This document shows positions 37,912 to 48,825 of a stretch of 64,000 nt of DNA, one piece after another. Source of the stretch: Symbiodinium natans (lineage: Eukaryota > Sar > Dinophyceae > Suessiales > Symbiodiniaceae). Below the pieces are notes generated by a model, which saw only the letters and a list, made by a program, of their open reading frames with translations, did not search any database and was not told the DNA's origin. How positions within the stretch are numbered: the stretch's first letter is position 1; every line of letters begins with the position of its first letter. A program made the translations under genes and the position numbers. The DNA is taken from the NCBI GenBank assembly GCA_905221605.1, contig CAJNDS010000059.1, positions 60,001-124,000 on the forward strand. The letters run 5' to 3'.

Positions 37912-38750
37912 GATGGCCACACACCGTTTAGGTCTGCATTCCATCAACCCGTGCAAGCACACTCAGATTGCATTCCAACCCTCACTCCCACCCTCACTTT
38001 TCTCAAGACCAACCTGCTCGGTCAGCGCGTAGCAAGGATCATGAGCCACGACGTTCGTAGCAGCAACGGTTGCAAGAAAATGCTAAGCATCGTAAGCCGC
38101 GCCCATATCCATATCTATGTCTGTGTCCCCCTTTGAAGGGGAGGGAGGGCGGGGAGACTTGAGATGGCCACACACCGTTTAGGTCTGCATTCCATCAACC
38201 CGTGCACGCACACTCAGATTGCATTCCAACCCTCACTCCCACCCTCACTTTTCTCAAGACCAACCTGCTCGGTCAGCGCGTAGCAAGGATCATGAGCCAC
38301 GACGTTCGTAGCAGCAACGGTTGCAAGAAAATGCTAAGCATCGTAAGCCGCGCCCATATCCATATCTATGTCTGTGTCCCCCTTTGAAGGGGAGGGAGGG
38401 CGGGAGACTTGAGATGGCCACACACCGTTTAGGTCTGCATTCCATCAACCCGTGCACGCACACTCAGATTGCATTCCAACCCTCACTCCCACCCTCACTT
38501 TTCTCAAGACCAACCTGCTCGGTCAGCGCGTAGCAAGGATCATGAGCCACGACGTTCGTAGCAGCAACGGTTGCAAGAAAATGCTAAGCATCGTAAGCCG
38601 CGCCCATATCCATATCTATGTCTGTGTCCCCCTTTGAAGGGGAGGGAGGGCGGGAGACTTGAGATGGCCACACACCGTTTAGGTCTGCATTCCATCAACC
38701 CGTGCACGCACACTCAGATTGCATTCCAACCCTCACTCCCACCCTCACTT
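37912..38750 (+). repeat. Tandem array of a 250-bp satellite, 3.4 copies
   Basis: Units start with GATGGCCACACACCGTTTAGG at 37912, 38163, 38413 and 38663 (periods 251, 250, 250). Copies are almost identical, apart from TGCAAGCAC against TGCACGCAC and one G. The fourth copy stops after about 88 bases at a T run. Identical 61-residue open frames in successive units follow from the repetition and are not evidence of a gene. Confidence 0.95.
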
Positions 38751-38880
38751 TTTTTTGAAGCGGACGCCCCTTTACCACATCAGCAGCACAGTGGACCGGT
38801 CTATTGCGACAAGGTGAGACGGAGAGCTACATAAGCCAAGAGAGCATCACCAACAACAGAAACGGAAAAGCAGCAACACC
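38751..38880. repeat. Dispersed repeat with A-box-like word, copy 1
   Basis: After a run of eight T, the sequence GACGCCCCTTTACCACATCAGCAGCACAGTGGACCGGTC matches the segment after the T run at 48828. The word CAGCACAGTGG resembles a Pol III A box. The T run would be a poly-A tail on the minus strand, so this may be the 3' end of a retroposed element. Confidence 0.45.
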
Positions 38881-39236
38881 AGAACTCAAATCTAAGGTGA
38901 AACGTTTCCCTTTCTCAGCACACGAGGAAGTCGAAGTAGTCCCGTCGGTTTGGACGCGTGCAGTGCAGGCTGCAAAATGCAGACGTCATGCCAGAAACAA
39001 AACCAGGCGTCATTGCGACAGTAGCCCTTACTGCCACACACGCGTCCTGCCGCTTCCGACATTCTGTGTGGCGCTTCCGCAGCCACGAAGACTGAAGCGC
39101 TGCTTTTCTCGGGCGAGGTGTCGGACGCCACCTCCCCTGTCGGGACGGTAGTTGCAAGCAGATCTCAGAGTTTCGTCAGAGAACTCTTCCGGCGCCGCCC
39201 CTTAAGGGGGGGTGCCAGCAGGGACTTGGATTGTCC

Positions 39237-41924
39237 CTAATTCCGCAAGCTTCGTGTTTGCCGCATGCCACACTTGATTGCTCCATTAACTTCCTGAGAA
39301 GTCACCGTGTTGTTGTCATCCATGCTCAAGGGGAACTGCCTGACCGCCACAAGCATAGCCGGCTCTGGGTCGCCAGCATTGTGATTGAAGTACAACTTGG
39401 ACCAGGCTCCGTTGAAAGCTCCTTTGTTCCTGTTGGCGGAAGCAGCCAGGCCCATATGGGAAGCCCCAATGCGCCGTGACAGCGTCGTACCATTCCCTTT
39501 TACCTTTGAAGGGAGCCCTCCGAGTAGGAAACGAAACAAAGTTCCTCCAACGCGCACTGTCAATGGAAGGAAATCTGAAAGGAACGCACAAGTCCACTTC
39601 TCGTAGCGTTGCAAGGTCCGTGGTTTCCAGCTCCGAAAAACGCCAATCATTGACCTGTACATCAGTATCGTCACTCTCCTCTTCCGACGCACTACTGTGC
39701 ACTTCCATGCAGAAGGCTCGGCAGCGGGTCTGGTCACCAGACAGTCCAGTGGCGGGATTTGGCGAAGGGAGACATTGGATCTGGTTTTGGCATCCGGCCA
39801 TTCCAATCTAAATGTCGCCCAGAAGTGTTCAATGTCCTGATTTGCGACACAAGCCGCCAAGGCACGCTTCACCGCATCCAAGAAGTTGAGCGGAGCTTCT
39901 GCCGGATTAAAAGACTGATATTGTCTGTGCCCAAGGACCTGACGCGCATTGAGTTTGACTCTAACTTTTCGGGTCTTGGGCAAATTCTGGCAGCTTCCAA
40001 GGAGCTGGACCGCGCCGCTCGCGCCCACTTTTGCAGACTGAAGGGAGAGACTTGGCCTTGGACCATTGGCCATCCCTGTTCATCAAGCTTGAACGCTGTC
40101 TCGGGTCTTGTAGGCCTTTGACTCTGCCAGCAAGCAATGCAACTGCGGCCGCCGGCGGCACGTTCACTTGCAGGTCTGTAATCTTGCCCTGTCTGTCCTG
40201 TGCGTTAGGAGCCGGCTTTTTATCATTGTCCGGAGAGCCCAGAACAACTGGTAGGCCTCCCGCTCGCGAGGGCGGTGCATATTGATGTGCAGCAGCAGCC
40301 CTCCTAGCCAATAGTCCGGATCTCCATAGCAGCCATAGCAAGCCATGGCCGGGAATTTGGCTGTCTGGACTTCCGGGATGTCGGAGACAGCGAAGAAAAG
40401 ATCTGCAATGTACTGTGTCGTAGTCAAGAAGCCGTACCCGATTATGGACTCCTGCAGGTTCTCCAATGAAAGCTGCGGTGCATTGCAGCCAAAAAGCGTG
40501 GGGAGGTCTAGGAGCTCGAGTCTCTACTTTTCGAGGGGGAGGGCTGAGTTGACGGGGGCCTAAGAGGCGGCCGGCCCCCCCATGGGCGCAGACCCTCCAC
40601 CCGAGGGCGAAATATGGCGGGGCGTTTTACATGGGCTTCTGGAAACCTCCCTTCTGGGAACTATTCCCGGATTCTCGAGCCGTCCGTTTCGGCGGTACAA
40701 GACGGACCCCAGCAGGTACTGACTGGTAGCCCAGGGCTCGCACCTACCGGTGTTTCGGTTGATAAGCCTTTTGGCCCATGGATCAGCACAGTTTGACATC
40801 CCTCCATTGTCCCTCCATTGAGCGTCGGTCAGGGTTGTCAGGCTCATCGTCGATGGCTGTTTCAGTCACCTCCCCAGTGCGAATTGGTTGCAGCTGAAGG
40901 CCCTGCGGCACGGTGTTGATGGTGGCTTTGTGCTCGAAGGGGGCATCGGTGGCGGCTGTCTTGCCCTTGCTGGGCGGGGTCAACAGCTGTGTATCTCCAA
41001 AGAGACGCCTAAGGTATTGGGCAGCACCGTCTCCAGCCTTTGCATTTTGGAAGAGCACACAGTAGACGGCGTGTGGCAATGCCTCGAGCTTAATGCCTCT
41101 TGATTGTAACTGTGACAGCGTCCCACGTGTGTGGGCAGAGCGGAAGTAAGGATCGTTGCCTTTGCTCTCATGCCATAAATCTCGAAAGAGGACGTCCTTC
41201 CATGTGTGCTGCATGGCTCGCACGACCCAGGCACAATGACAGGCGGCAGTCTGAGCGAGGTGCTGAGGGAGATGTTCACCGGATGCCCAACAATGTCCTT
41301 GACCCCTGCAGCCTGCATTGCTCCAAGGGTCTCGAGGACTGTGGCATCGGACGCTGCCACATCCCTTCGGCGATTCCCTCAGCGTACTTGCCCCAGTTAG
41401 GCATGGGTCCTTGACCTTTTTTCCACGGTCCTGAGCTGTACTGCAGTTGCTTGCGTAGCGCTTGTGGCAGACTAGACAGCGTAAACAGAGCAGCCGGAAT
41501 GGCATTAAGGCCACATTTCTTTCGCTCCAGAAGGTCTGTCACAAAGTGGTAATTTGGGGCGAGACCCTCCTGCCGGCTGACGATGATCTCCAATCATGAC
41601 ATCCAGCGCCTGCTTAATGTGGGCTAAAACACAATTCGCTCCTGGCGTTCCCAACTGTTGAGTCTCGTCACGCAAAGCGAGTTCGATTCTACCGAGGAAC
41701 TGAGCTAGAGAGGAGTAGGCAAACCCTAAATGGGCCTTGATGCTCCCGCGTGTGGCCGCAACAAGCGTGGCACGTCCGACATCGTGCACATCAAAGGGAA
41801 GCTGGCGTGAAAACTTTTGATACTCACGAGCACAGCTGCGTCGGCACATGACATGAGACATGACTGTAAAGCTTCTGGGCAAACAAACTATCCCACCACA
41901 TAAAATCTTCACAGGAAAATACAT
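39237..41924 (-). pseudogene. Degenerate retroelement coding remnants
   Basis: Protein-like minus-strand stretches in changing frames, none complete: about 39240-39480 (GAFNGAWSKLYFNHNAGD), about 39780-39900 (DIEHFWATFRLEWPDA), about 40800-41220 (LQSRGIKLEALPHAVYCVLF) and about 41510-41790 (LPFDVHDVGRATLVAATRG). Frames change repeatedly without intron-like borders, so these read as decayed ORFs. They lie just outside the direct repeat at 41811-41924. I cannot assign a domain. Confidence 0.35.
41811..41924 (-). repeat. LTR-like direct repeat, left copy
   Basis: About 114 bases (AAAACTTTTGATACTCACGAGC to ATCTTCACAGGAAAATAC) recur at 48527-48640 in the same orientation with roughly 7 per cent differences. 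The two copies bracket the copia pol remnant at 42.5-44.4 kb, which reads on the minus strand, so they could be remains of its LTRs. Typical TG...CA ends were not established. Confidence 0.5.
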
Positions 41925-42513
41925 GGTTGAGTGTCCCCATGCATGACATCGAAATCGTGATCACCCCGCCAAAGGATGATTTGCCGTGCTACGCAAAGCA
42001 GGCTTTCAGAACGATTCGGTGGGAGCTACTGCTATACATGCCCAGAGCGAAACAGCCAACAAGCCTCACATCAGCAAGTGCAATGCAACACTCGGTTTGT
42101 CCTTTACTGCCGAGGGTGGACGTACCGCACTCCAGGGCCGCCACCATTTTGGTGGGCTCTGTACAGGCCTACAGGCACCTCCTAACCTTTGACCTTTGGG
42201 CACCTTGTGAGCTCATGGCTCCAGGTGAGTTTGCTTGCCAGCTCCGCAAGCTGCAAGAACTTTCAACATCACACAGCTGTGATGTGCAAAGGAGAGGTTA
42301 CCGGCCACATGCAGAATTTGCCAAATCTCTTAGAGATTTGAGTTTACTCCACTGCAATTCAAGAAAATTTGCACACAAGCTCAGGTACAGTGGTACCAGC
42401 CAGCGACTGCATCCACAAGAGACATCATGAGCATTTCAAGAAATTGCGTCTATCTATTTCTGCTTCATTAAAACACACATGCAACGAAAAAATGCGGGTC
42501 ATCGTGATTGGGC

Positions 42514-43239
42514 TCATTTACGTATCATCATGCGGCTCGGGCTCTGGAAGGATCTGAAGCATGGGATTTGGCAGTTGTTGGCCATGCACATGCAGAATGT
42601 GGTACATGGTGGCCAATCGTGCAATGTGCTGGCGACGCGCAAGCTCTCGAGTCCACAACTGGCACGAGTAACACATGTCATACTGACCAGGAAACTACGA
42701 ACCTGACGGGCCCTTCTAAGACCATCGCACTCACTAAGAAGATGAAAGCGGATTCCACTTCTTGAGGCAATCCATACATCAGCATCTTCCCTCACCCGAA
42801 GGATGTCATCATCCTGCAGCAATGCAGGCTGCTGCATGTTAGCTGTCTGACCAGCTGGAATCACAGGAATAGTTGCGGCGTCACCAACCGGCTCTGAGTC
42901 TGGCTGCTCAGATTCAAATTCAGATTCACTCGGTGTCACAGGCGGTGACCGACCGAGGATCTCTGCACGAGTTCGCGGTGAGTAACGCTGTAAACCAAGA
43001 CTTTCACGGCTATCGTCAGAAAGCACATCAAGGTTTTCTGCAAGAGCAGGTGCTTCGGCTAGCAATGGCTGCTGAGCCTCTGTTGCTTCAAACCTAAGCC
43101 ACTCCAGAAGGGATGCAAAGTTCAAGTTGACACTGGCACGGCCAAGCAGGAACGCAATGCACACTGTTGCTACGACGACAAAGACAAAGCTGATCCACGG
43201 GCTCGAATCCTCGTCAGTTGACACTGGCGAGTCAGGCAC
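42514..43239 (-). CDS. Membrane ORF downstream of copia pol, with RFHxxxxC motif
   Basis: 241 residues, overlapping the end of the copia pol ORF by about 70 bases in another frame. One membrane helix at residues about 15-33 (WISFVFVVVATVCIAFLLG), then an acidic Ser/Glu/Pro-rich middle (about 75-130), then a compact motif SGIRFHLLSECDGLRRAR with His166 and Cys171. The last 50 residues look out of frame. It occupies the position of an env-like third ORF of an LTR retrotransposon, but I see no fusion peptide or glycoprotein signature. Function unknown. The RxH(x4)C pattern suggests a small metal-binding or membrane-proximal module (inference). Confidence 0.5.
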   Translation of the reverse strand: MPDSPVSTDEDSSPWISFVFVVVATVCIAFLLGRASVNLNFASLLEWLRFEATEAQQPLLAEAPALAENLDVLSDDSRESLGLQRYSPRTRAEILGRSPPVTPSESEFESEQPDSEPVGDAATIPVIPAGQTANMQQPALLQDDDILRVREDADVWIASRSGIRFHLLSECDGLRRARQVRSFLVSMTCVTRASCGLESLRVASTLHDWPPCTTFCMCMANNCQIPCFRSFQSPSRMMIRK

Positions 43240-44438
43240 AACTGTGCTCGCACTTCAACATCCGTAGCCTTGTTGCCCATGACCTGGACCAACAATGCAA
43301 GCAATTGCAACGCCTCGGCATTTCCACGACCTGCGCTCCTCACAGCACGAAGAAACTTCTTTGCCTGCTCACGTCGCTGCCGCTCCTCAAACTCAGTCGT
43401 CTCAACAAGAGAAAATCCGTCATGCGAATCACGGATCCCAAGGATGTGGCTCAAAGTGCGGACACGGGCCCCTGACAAAGACTTTGTAAACAAGTCAGCT
43501 GGATTTGTCAAGGTCGGCACCGCGTGGAGCGATGCTTTCTTCCATTTGAACAGGAAGTCCTGTAGCCATAACAGGCGACCAGAAATGTGACGGAGACGTC
43601 CACATCCCTGTCTGCCCAAAATGCCGCGAGCTGCACTTGAATCTGTGAACAAATGCATGGACACATCGGTGCGTAAGATGTGTTGAAGGGCGCTACGAAG
43701 GAAGATGCCGTCGCATGTTGCGCTCACGCATGCAATATATTCACTTTCACCACTGCTTAGGCTTACGCAGCTTTGGCTTCTTGAAAACGTGTGAACAACC
43801 ATGCCGTCAAAGGCAATGCATCCTGCACTGGTGCTCTTTCTTGTCGATCGGTTCCCTGACCAATCAGCATCAGCGAACACCTCTAAAGTGTGAGTGTCAT
43901 GACGGACGACTAGGCCAGTGCCTTTACCCTCAGTCCGAAGGCAAGTGATGTGATTCTCGTGAAAGAACATATAGTTCACCAGATGCCTGAGGCATCGCCA
44001 TGCATCTTCGTTTGGCTTCCCGCACATGCTGCTTAGCGTCTTTATGCCAAACTGGGCTGCAGGATAATCGCTGGACACATACAGAAGTACCCCGATGCAC
44101 TTTCTGTAGATCCCTGACCTGACATCGTCAAGGGGTGCAAGCTGTGTCCACAGCGGAAGGGTTCCGCCTGCGGGCAAGGGACTGTCCTTAGGACGTTGCG
44201 CACAAACACCAAGCAACACAGCAAGACCTTCTACATGCTTCGGGGTGGGCATGATGGCTAGCACGTCATTCAATGCCCACTTGCGCTTCCTCTTCAAGAA
44301 GTTGATCTCATCACCAGGCTGCTTCAAGAAGGAAATCGTGCATCGGTACTTGGCCTTCACACATTCTTGCATCGGCTCCAACTGCGAAAAGGTCGTCAAC
44401 ATGGCACAGACCCCCACCTCCCCCGCCATAGCCCTCAT
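43170..44438 (-). pseudogene. Ty1/copia pol, RT end and RNase H, 5' truncated
   Basis: 422 residues that begin in the last part of the copia reverse transcriptase: PGDEINFLKR (residues 41-50) and MPTPKHVEGL (63-72) are the conserved stretch after the catalytic YVDD motif. Then comes a full copia-type RNase H: FADADWSGN (Asp190, Asp192), KSTSAGC, VSLSSGESEYIA (Glu231), FTDSSAARGIL (Asp266), GRLRHISGRLLWLQ and NPADLFTKSL (Asp315). Gag, protease, integrase and the catalytic half of RT are missing. The copia sequence stops at about 44438, where unrelated LINE-like coding starts on the same strand, so this is a rearranged fragment. The RNase H itself is unbroken. Confidence 0.9.
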
Positions 44439-45240
44439 CTGAACTCCCAGGAATGAAGAACAGGCAAGAGCTGAACGCTGAGTATCTCAGGAGCCTCTGC
44501 CAGTGCTGTCACATATGCCTCGTGGCGAGGTCCCGGCTGCGCAGTCCATGAGTTCAGTGCTAGCTGCGTCGTGGCCTGTCCGGTGCAGGGCAGAGGGATT
44601 AACGGCACAGCCGTATTCCATGCCCGGACTATGGCCGGCTCGTGCTCACTAACTCCAGATACTCTTGACTCCCATCTTCCCGCCAAGATTCTAGGGACCC
44701 CGTCCTTTGTGAGATGCTGCAGCAGTTCCGCGGCATCATGTTGTTGGTGAAGGCCTTGCCATCCCTGTAGGAGCTTCATACAATCACTCCTTCGGCTCAG
44801 CTGTTGGGGCTTGGCACATTTTGTCAGTGCATTGAGCATGGGGCGCAGGCTGCCGAAGCCAGCCCTGTCTGTCGCCTTCACCTGGCCAAAAGAGTGCAGT
44901 AGTGCTTGGACCATGGAGTTGAGGTAGCAAAGGTTTGACGGGTTTTCCAGCACACAATGATGATGCTGCAACTGGCACGGTGTGACGGCGTCTTTTTTCT
45001 CCTGGCATTCGGATTTCCCCTGGCTGCGGGATTTGGCGTCCGCCTCCTGTGCTGGCTGACCTGTCCCCTTCAGCCATTCCCCTATGCTCCGTGATCTCCC
45101 TGAATTTGGACCTCTATCACTATGTTTGACGGGGGTATTGGGGCCGTGATGCAGCTTCCCGGGACATGTGTTTTTTGCGAGATCACGGTGTAACACACCC
45201 TCTGGAAGACGCTCCAAACCCAACGTGCCTTTACTAGTAA
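44435..45240 (-). pseudogene. Retroelement ORF with ubiquitin-specific protease (C19) domain, 3' truncated
   Basis: The coding-like part of a 491-residue open frame (44435-45910). Its upstream half is out of phase with the ORF at 45262-45867. A basic linker is followed by a USP-type deubiquitinase core: Cys box NPSNLCYLNSMVQALL with the catalytic Cys codon at 44927-44929, QQHDAAELLQHL matching the second conserved USP box, and APEILSVQLLPVL near the end, resembling the USP pattern before the RF pair. The His box would follow but the frame ends at the copia junction at 44435, so the enzyme is cut short. Association with LINE-like ORFs in dinoflagellates is from memory and not checked. A domesticated host USP is a less likely alternative. 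Confidence 0.6.
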
Positions 45241-45261
45241 AAATACTTTGGCGAGAAGGTC

Positions 45262-45867
45262 TCAATGCCTCCTCGTTGCGTCGATGGCCTGCTGTAGGTC
45301 CTTCGGCAGTGGCTTGTGACTCCTCTCCGGGCGGATCCGTGCACCGATGAGCGTGGTGGCCGCGGACTCCGTGAGGGCCTGCAGCGCTTTGTTGATGTTG
45401 GGCCGGGCTTCGGCATCCAGGGAGACTGTCAGCACGAACGTCGTGGCTCCTGGCCTGTCTTCCTTGACCCCTCCTAGGGCATGGAATCTCTGAATGACAT
45501 TGGGCTTGATGACTTCCCTCATCAGCAATTGGACCGCTTCCTTTGCGTTGCCCTCCCTGGGCTCCTGAAGCTTCTTTTCCGGATTCCAGCGCGTGTACGT
45601 CCACGCCATTGGTTCCGCGACGAGCATCTTCTTCTGAATGAGCGGCGCCTGTGCTGCCTTGTCGCCTTCCATTCTTGCAAGCCGGGCCTGCAGCTCCAGC
45701 AGGAGTGCTCCGAGGAGAGCCTGGCGTAGGCTGCAGGTGCACTTGTTTTGCTCTCGGCTCTCCTTCCAAGTGGCCGTGGTCTTGACCAGTTGGGGTATGA
45801 TGCCCAGCGCTCCAGAGTCCATCCAGAGAACCCAACTTCTGTCCGCCTCCAACAGCTGCAGCGCCAT
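45262..45867 (-). pseudogene. LINE-like ORF1-type protein, upstream part of the USP-containing element
   Basis: 201 residues starting MALQLLEADRSWVLWMDSG, an alpha-helical region rich in Leu/Ala/Arg (about 45-75), then FHALGGVKEDRPGATTF and a C-terminal helical part ending QQAIDATRR. After the stop, the protein seems to continue in the frame of the USP ORF (NEEALRPSRQ), so one frameshift has split a single polyprotein. I recognise the style as the first ORF of a dinoflagellate LINE-like element but cannot assign a domain. It starts some 25 bases after the end of the RT/RNase H ORF at 45891. Confidence 0.5.
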
Positions 45868-45890
45868 TGCGTGCTGGCTGACGTACTTGG

Positions 45891-46955
45891 TCAGAACTTA
45901 CTTGGCGCATCAGCTATGTTGCTGCGCGACGGTACACGTGCATACCATGGAATGCAGGACAGCTCGGCTTCGTGGACAGCTGAGATCTTGGCCACTGCAT
46001 CAAGCATGGCATTCTCACTTTGCATCCGAAGCAATGTCACTCTGGCTGCCTCGTTATCGAGATAGAATACCACGTGCCGCTGTAGCAATATGGCCGCGCA
46101 GAGACGAACAGTCAATGCCACAGTTAGACTCTCTAACTCATTGATGCACTTATTCCCGTCACGTAAGACATCCTCGGCAACGTCACGGGGGAGCATGAGT
46201 CCAAACCACCCCAAGATGGTTCCTTCGTGATCCTGAACCACTGCTCCAAGCCCCATGTCAAGATTGTCTACTCCCTCCTGGGACGCATCAGTGTAAACGA
46301 AGATGACATCTCGTAGCGCTGGTCTTAGCCGCCTGGGTTGCGCACCCTTCAAGAACTCCAAAACTCTCGGTAGGGCCGTGGCTACTTCCCCGCGGTCCGT
46401 CCCTGCAGCTGAAACGGCCACGGTCACTGCCTGCAACAGTGCTCGTGGTAGTCTGCTGGCGATCTGCCCGCTCATGAAACCCAAGCGACCGCGCACTTTC
46501 GCCCACAATTTGGGGGTGAGTGAATCCGACTCGATGATTTCCTGGATCCTTTCCACTGCATCTTGAAGTCTTTCTTCTGTGTTTGAAACGAGAACGGTCC
46601 GATCCGCATCCTCCAGGCATGAGAATTGCACTCCCAGTGCTCTGAAAGTCGTGTGAAGGTCCTGCGCCTTATCACCGTCTCGGTCGAAATCGAAACCTAA
46701 CAAGGAAAACATGATGTCGACGGTTGTCGAGGTAGAGTTACGAAGCTCCTCGCTGCTGAAAAGAGCGAAATCATCGTCATAGGCGGTCAGGGGTAATCGA
46801 AAAAGGACGTTCCCGATGTGGCACAAGGCAAGGGAAACTCGGATAAAAGAGTGCACAGCTGCCGTAGCGCCGAAAGGCAGGCATAAAAGCCTGAAAAACA
46901 CTACGGGGCGGCAACGCTTGACAGTCCTAACGAATACTGCAGCAAGCAAGCGCAC
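45891..46955 (-). pseudogene. DIRS-like reverse transcriptase and RNase H, 5' truncated
   Basis: 354 residues. RT part: FRLLCLPFGATAAVHSF (residues 21-37, fingers/palm motif B region) and the catalytic TAYDDDFALF (Tyr59-Asp62), followed by LGVQF and a thumb-like helix region ending KVRGRLGFMSGQ. RNase H part: IFVYTDASQEG (Asp223), a Glu in INELESLTVAL (about 273-275), VVFYLDNEAAR (Asp300) and SRSNIADAPSKF (Asp349). The arrangement and the SRxxNxADxPSR-type ending fit DIRS/Ngaro-like elements. The upstream RT motif A is not in this frame, so the ORF is truncated or frameshifted. Confidence 0.75.
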
Positions 46956-46984
46956 TCCACCATGTTTTCAGTCATGCAAGAAAG

Positions 46985-47488
46985 TCAATCGATGTCAATG
47001 CAGCCACCTGGATTCGCTTGTAGATGCCAGAGGCTATGATTCTCCGTAACACGCTCGGTGATGCGCACATTTGAATCGTGCGTCCCTGTGGTGCTTGACC
47101 CGGGACGGGAAATGTCCAAAGAAAATTCTTGGTGGACAAAAGATTCACATTCACCATTCGCTCTACGCACTTGTTCAGTCCATGGGGGTGCGGCATCTGT
47201 GGTTTCATGCTGAGGCCACACTGTTGATGTGACTGCAGACCAAGGAAGATGATGAGGAGGATTTGGGTCTTCAACATACAAGTGTAAGAAGGCCTGGTCC
47301 TGCAACGCCAGGCTGACGAGAGCTTCCGGTGTGTCACATCGTTGAGCTCTATGTTGGGCACGATCGACGAGCCTGGCAAATCCAAATCTTTTGGGGTCGA
47401 GCATGCCGAAGTCCTCGAGAACCTGTTCCTGCAAAAATTCCGTCAATCCTTCACGCATGTGATCAAACGCCGCAGCATGTAATGCCAC
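46985..47488 (-). pseudogene. Pol-upstream ORF fragment, probably of the same retroelement
   Basis: 167 residues (MALHAAAFDHMREGLTEFL at the start, then FGMLDPKRFGFARLVDRAQH, an acidic/Pro-rich centre and ERVTENHSLWHL). It lies directly upstream of the RT/RNase H ORF on the same strand. The RT frame picks up within 30 bases of its end, so it is likely the preceding part of one broken polyprotein. No recognised domain. Confidence 0.4.
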
Positions 47489-48526
47489 GGCATGGATTTT
47501 ACAAGTTCTTGGACCAAAATCTTGAGAAGACGAGAGCGAGACGTTAACAGCACTGGCAGCGGGTACCTAGTCACCTGGCAAAGTCATGAAAGCATCTCCT
47601 TTGTCATGGCAATGCAACGAATGCCTGGTTTGGTTTGAAACCTGTCATGGTTTCTCCTCGCATGTGCACCATACTGTCTCGAGAAGGTCCTCCAGGACAA
47701 CATCCATGTACAATGGGCCAAAGCAAGAGACTTGCTCCAATGACACTGAGGCGCAAACTTCTCGAAGTACTCGCAGAACATGCACTCTGTGCTACTACAA
47801 CAAGAGATGTCATGTCCATGCAAAGTACCGATACACTGAGTGAGATCAAGCAAGGAAGCTCGCTCGAATCACACTGAGGTGCCCGACAGTCTGAGGCGCT
47901 CACAAAACATGCAGATACTGGTCACCTCAAATACAGAGAAAACCGCAAAACAAACATGGAGTGTCTTTCCCAGCTGGGTGCACGAGTAACTCCCTTTAGC
48001 TCGGAGCAAAATTAGCATGGCTCAAATTGCAGTTCGTCACGAGGCCCGTTGAAAGACGAACCTGTTGAGGCTCAACCCGGTTTCGGGGCTTTTTAATCTG
48101 CTCATCTGACTCTCAGTGCCCTCTCGGGCAAAGCCAAAATTTCTCACGCATTCCATGGTGAAAATTTTTATCTCAAAATAAAGGTTTGTACTCAAGAGTA
48201 CCAAGCCCAAGGCTTGCCAATCTGATACTCAATGTACCACTCAAGAACAGTTTTGCGAAGCTTGCTAAGTACCCTCTCGTGATCCCAAAGCTGAAAACAC
48301 CGAATTTGCTCCTCAAGTTCTGGCGACACCTCCGTGGCGGTAGGTGACCACACGGTCTCGAGGAGATTAGGCTGGCAACCGCCTAAGGCGAACGAAGGCT
48401 GTGGCAGGAAGCTACAGCAGCAACTAATGCGGATGGGTTCCGGTCCCCAGGAGGTAAGGTTTCTGCCTCCCCCAGCACAAGTGAATCCAAGGCTCCAAAG
48501 GGATCACAGGCGCTCCGCTACCATAA

Positions 48527-48640
48527 AAACTTTTGAAACTCACAAGCACAGCTGCGTCGACATGACATGAGACATGACTGTAAAGCTTCTAGGCAAACAA
48601 ACTAGCCCACCACATAAAATCTTCACAAGGAAAATACTTC
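48527..48640 (-). repeat. LTR-like direct repeat, right copy
   Basis: Partner of 41811-41924 (AAAACTTTTGAAACTCACAAGC to ATCTTCACAAGGAAAATAC). For a minus-strand copia element this would be the 5' side. The 6.6 kb between the repeats also contains LINE-like and DIRS-like material, so if the pair are LTRs the element has been invaded or rearranged. Confidence 0.5.
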
Positions 48641-48825
48641 TTCTTCTTCTTCCGACGCGGCAAAGGAGTGCTTTGCATAGCGTGTCAGGCGCATGTCTGT
48701 GCATGCGGCTTCGAGATGAAGCGGAGGCTACCCCTGTACTGCACCCGGCGCGAGCGCCCCATGAGCAGTGCAGAAGACAGCAAAATACTAGCAAAATCTG
48801 TATGGTTCTCTTAACTGATAAGTCT

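Noticed and set aside
37443-37962. Trp/Gly- and Pro-rich open frames on both strands
   Set aside because: They arise from the 24-27-bp minisatellite.
37912-38750. CRISPR array
   Set aside because: Units are 250 bp, directly adjacent and identical, with no short repeat/unique spacer pattern. The genome is eukaryotic.
38202-38834. Repeated 61-87-residue open frames that look conserved
   Set aside because: They are identical because the DNA is a 250-bp tandem satellite. Frames shift between unit edges and show no protein motif.
45240-45910. First 225 residues of the 491-residue minus-strand frame as part of the USP protein
   Set aside because: This stretch is an alternative frame of the better-supported ORF at 45262-45867. 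Only the part below about 45240 looks like coding sequence.
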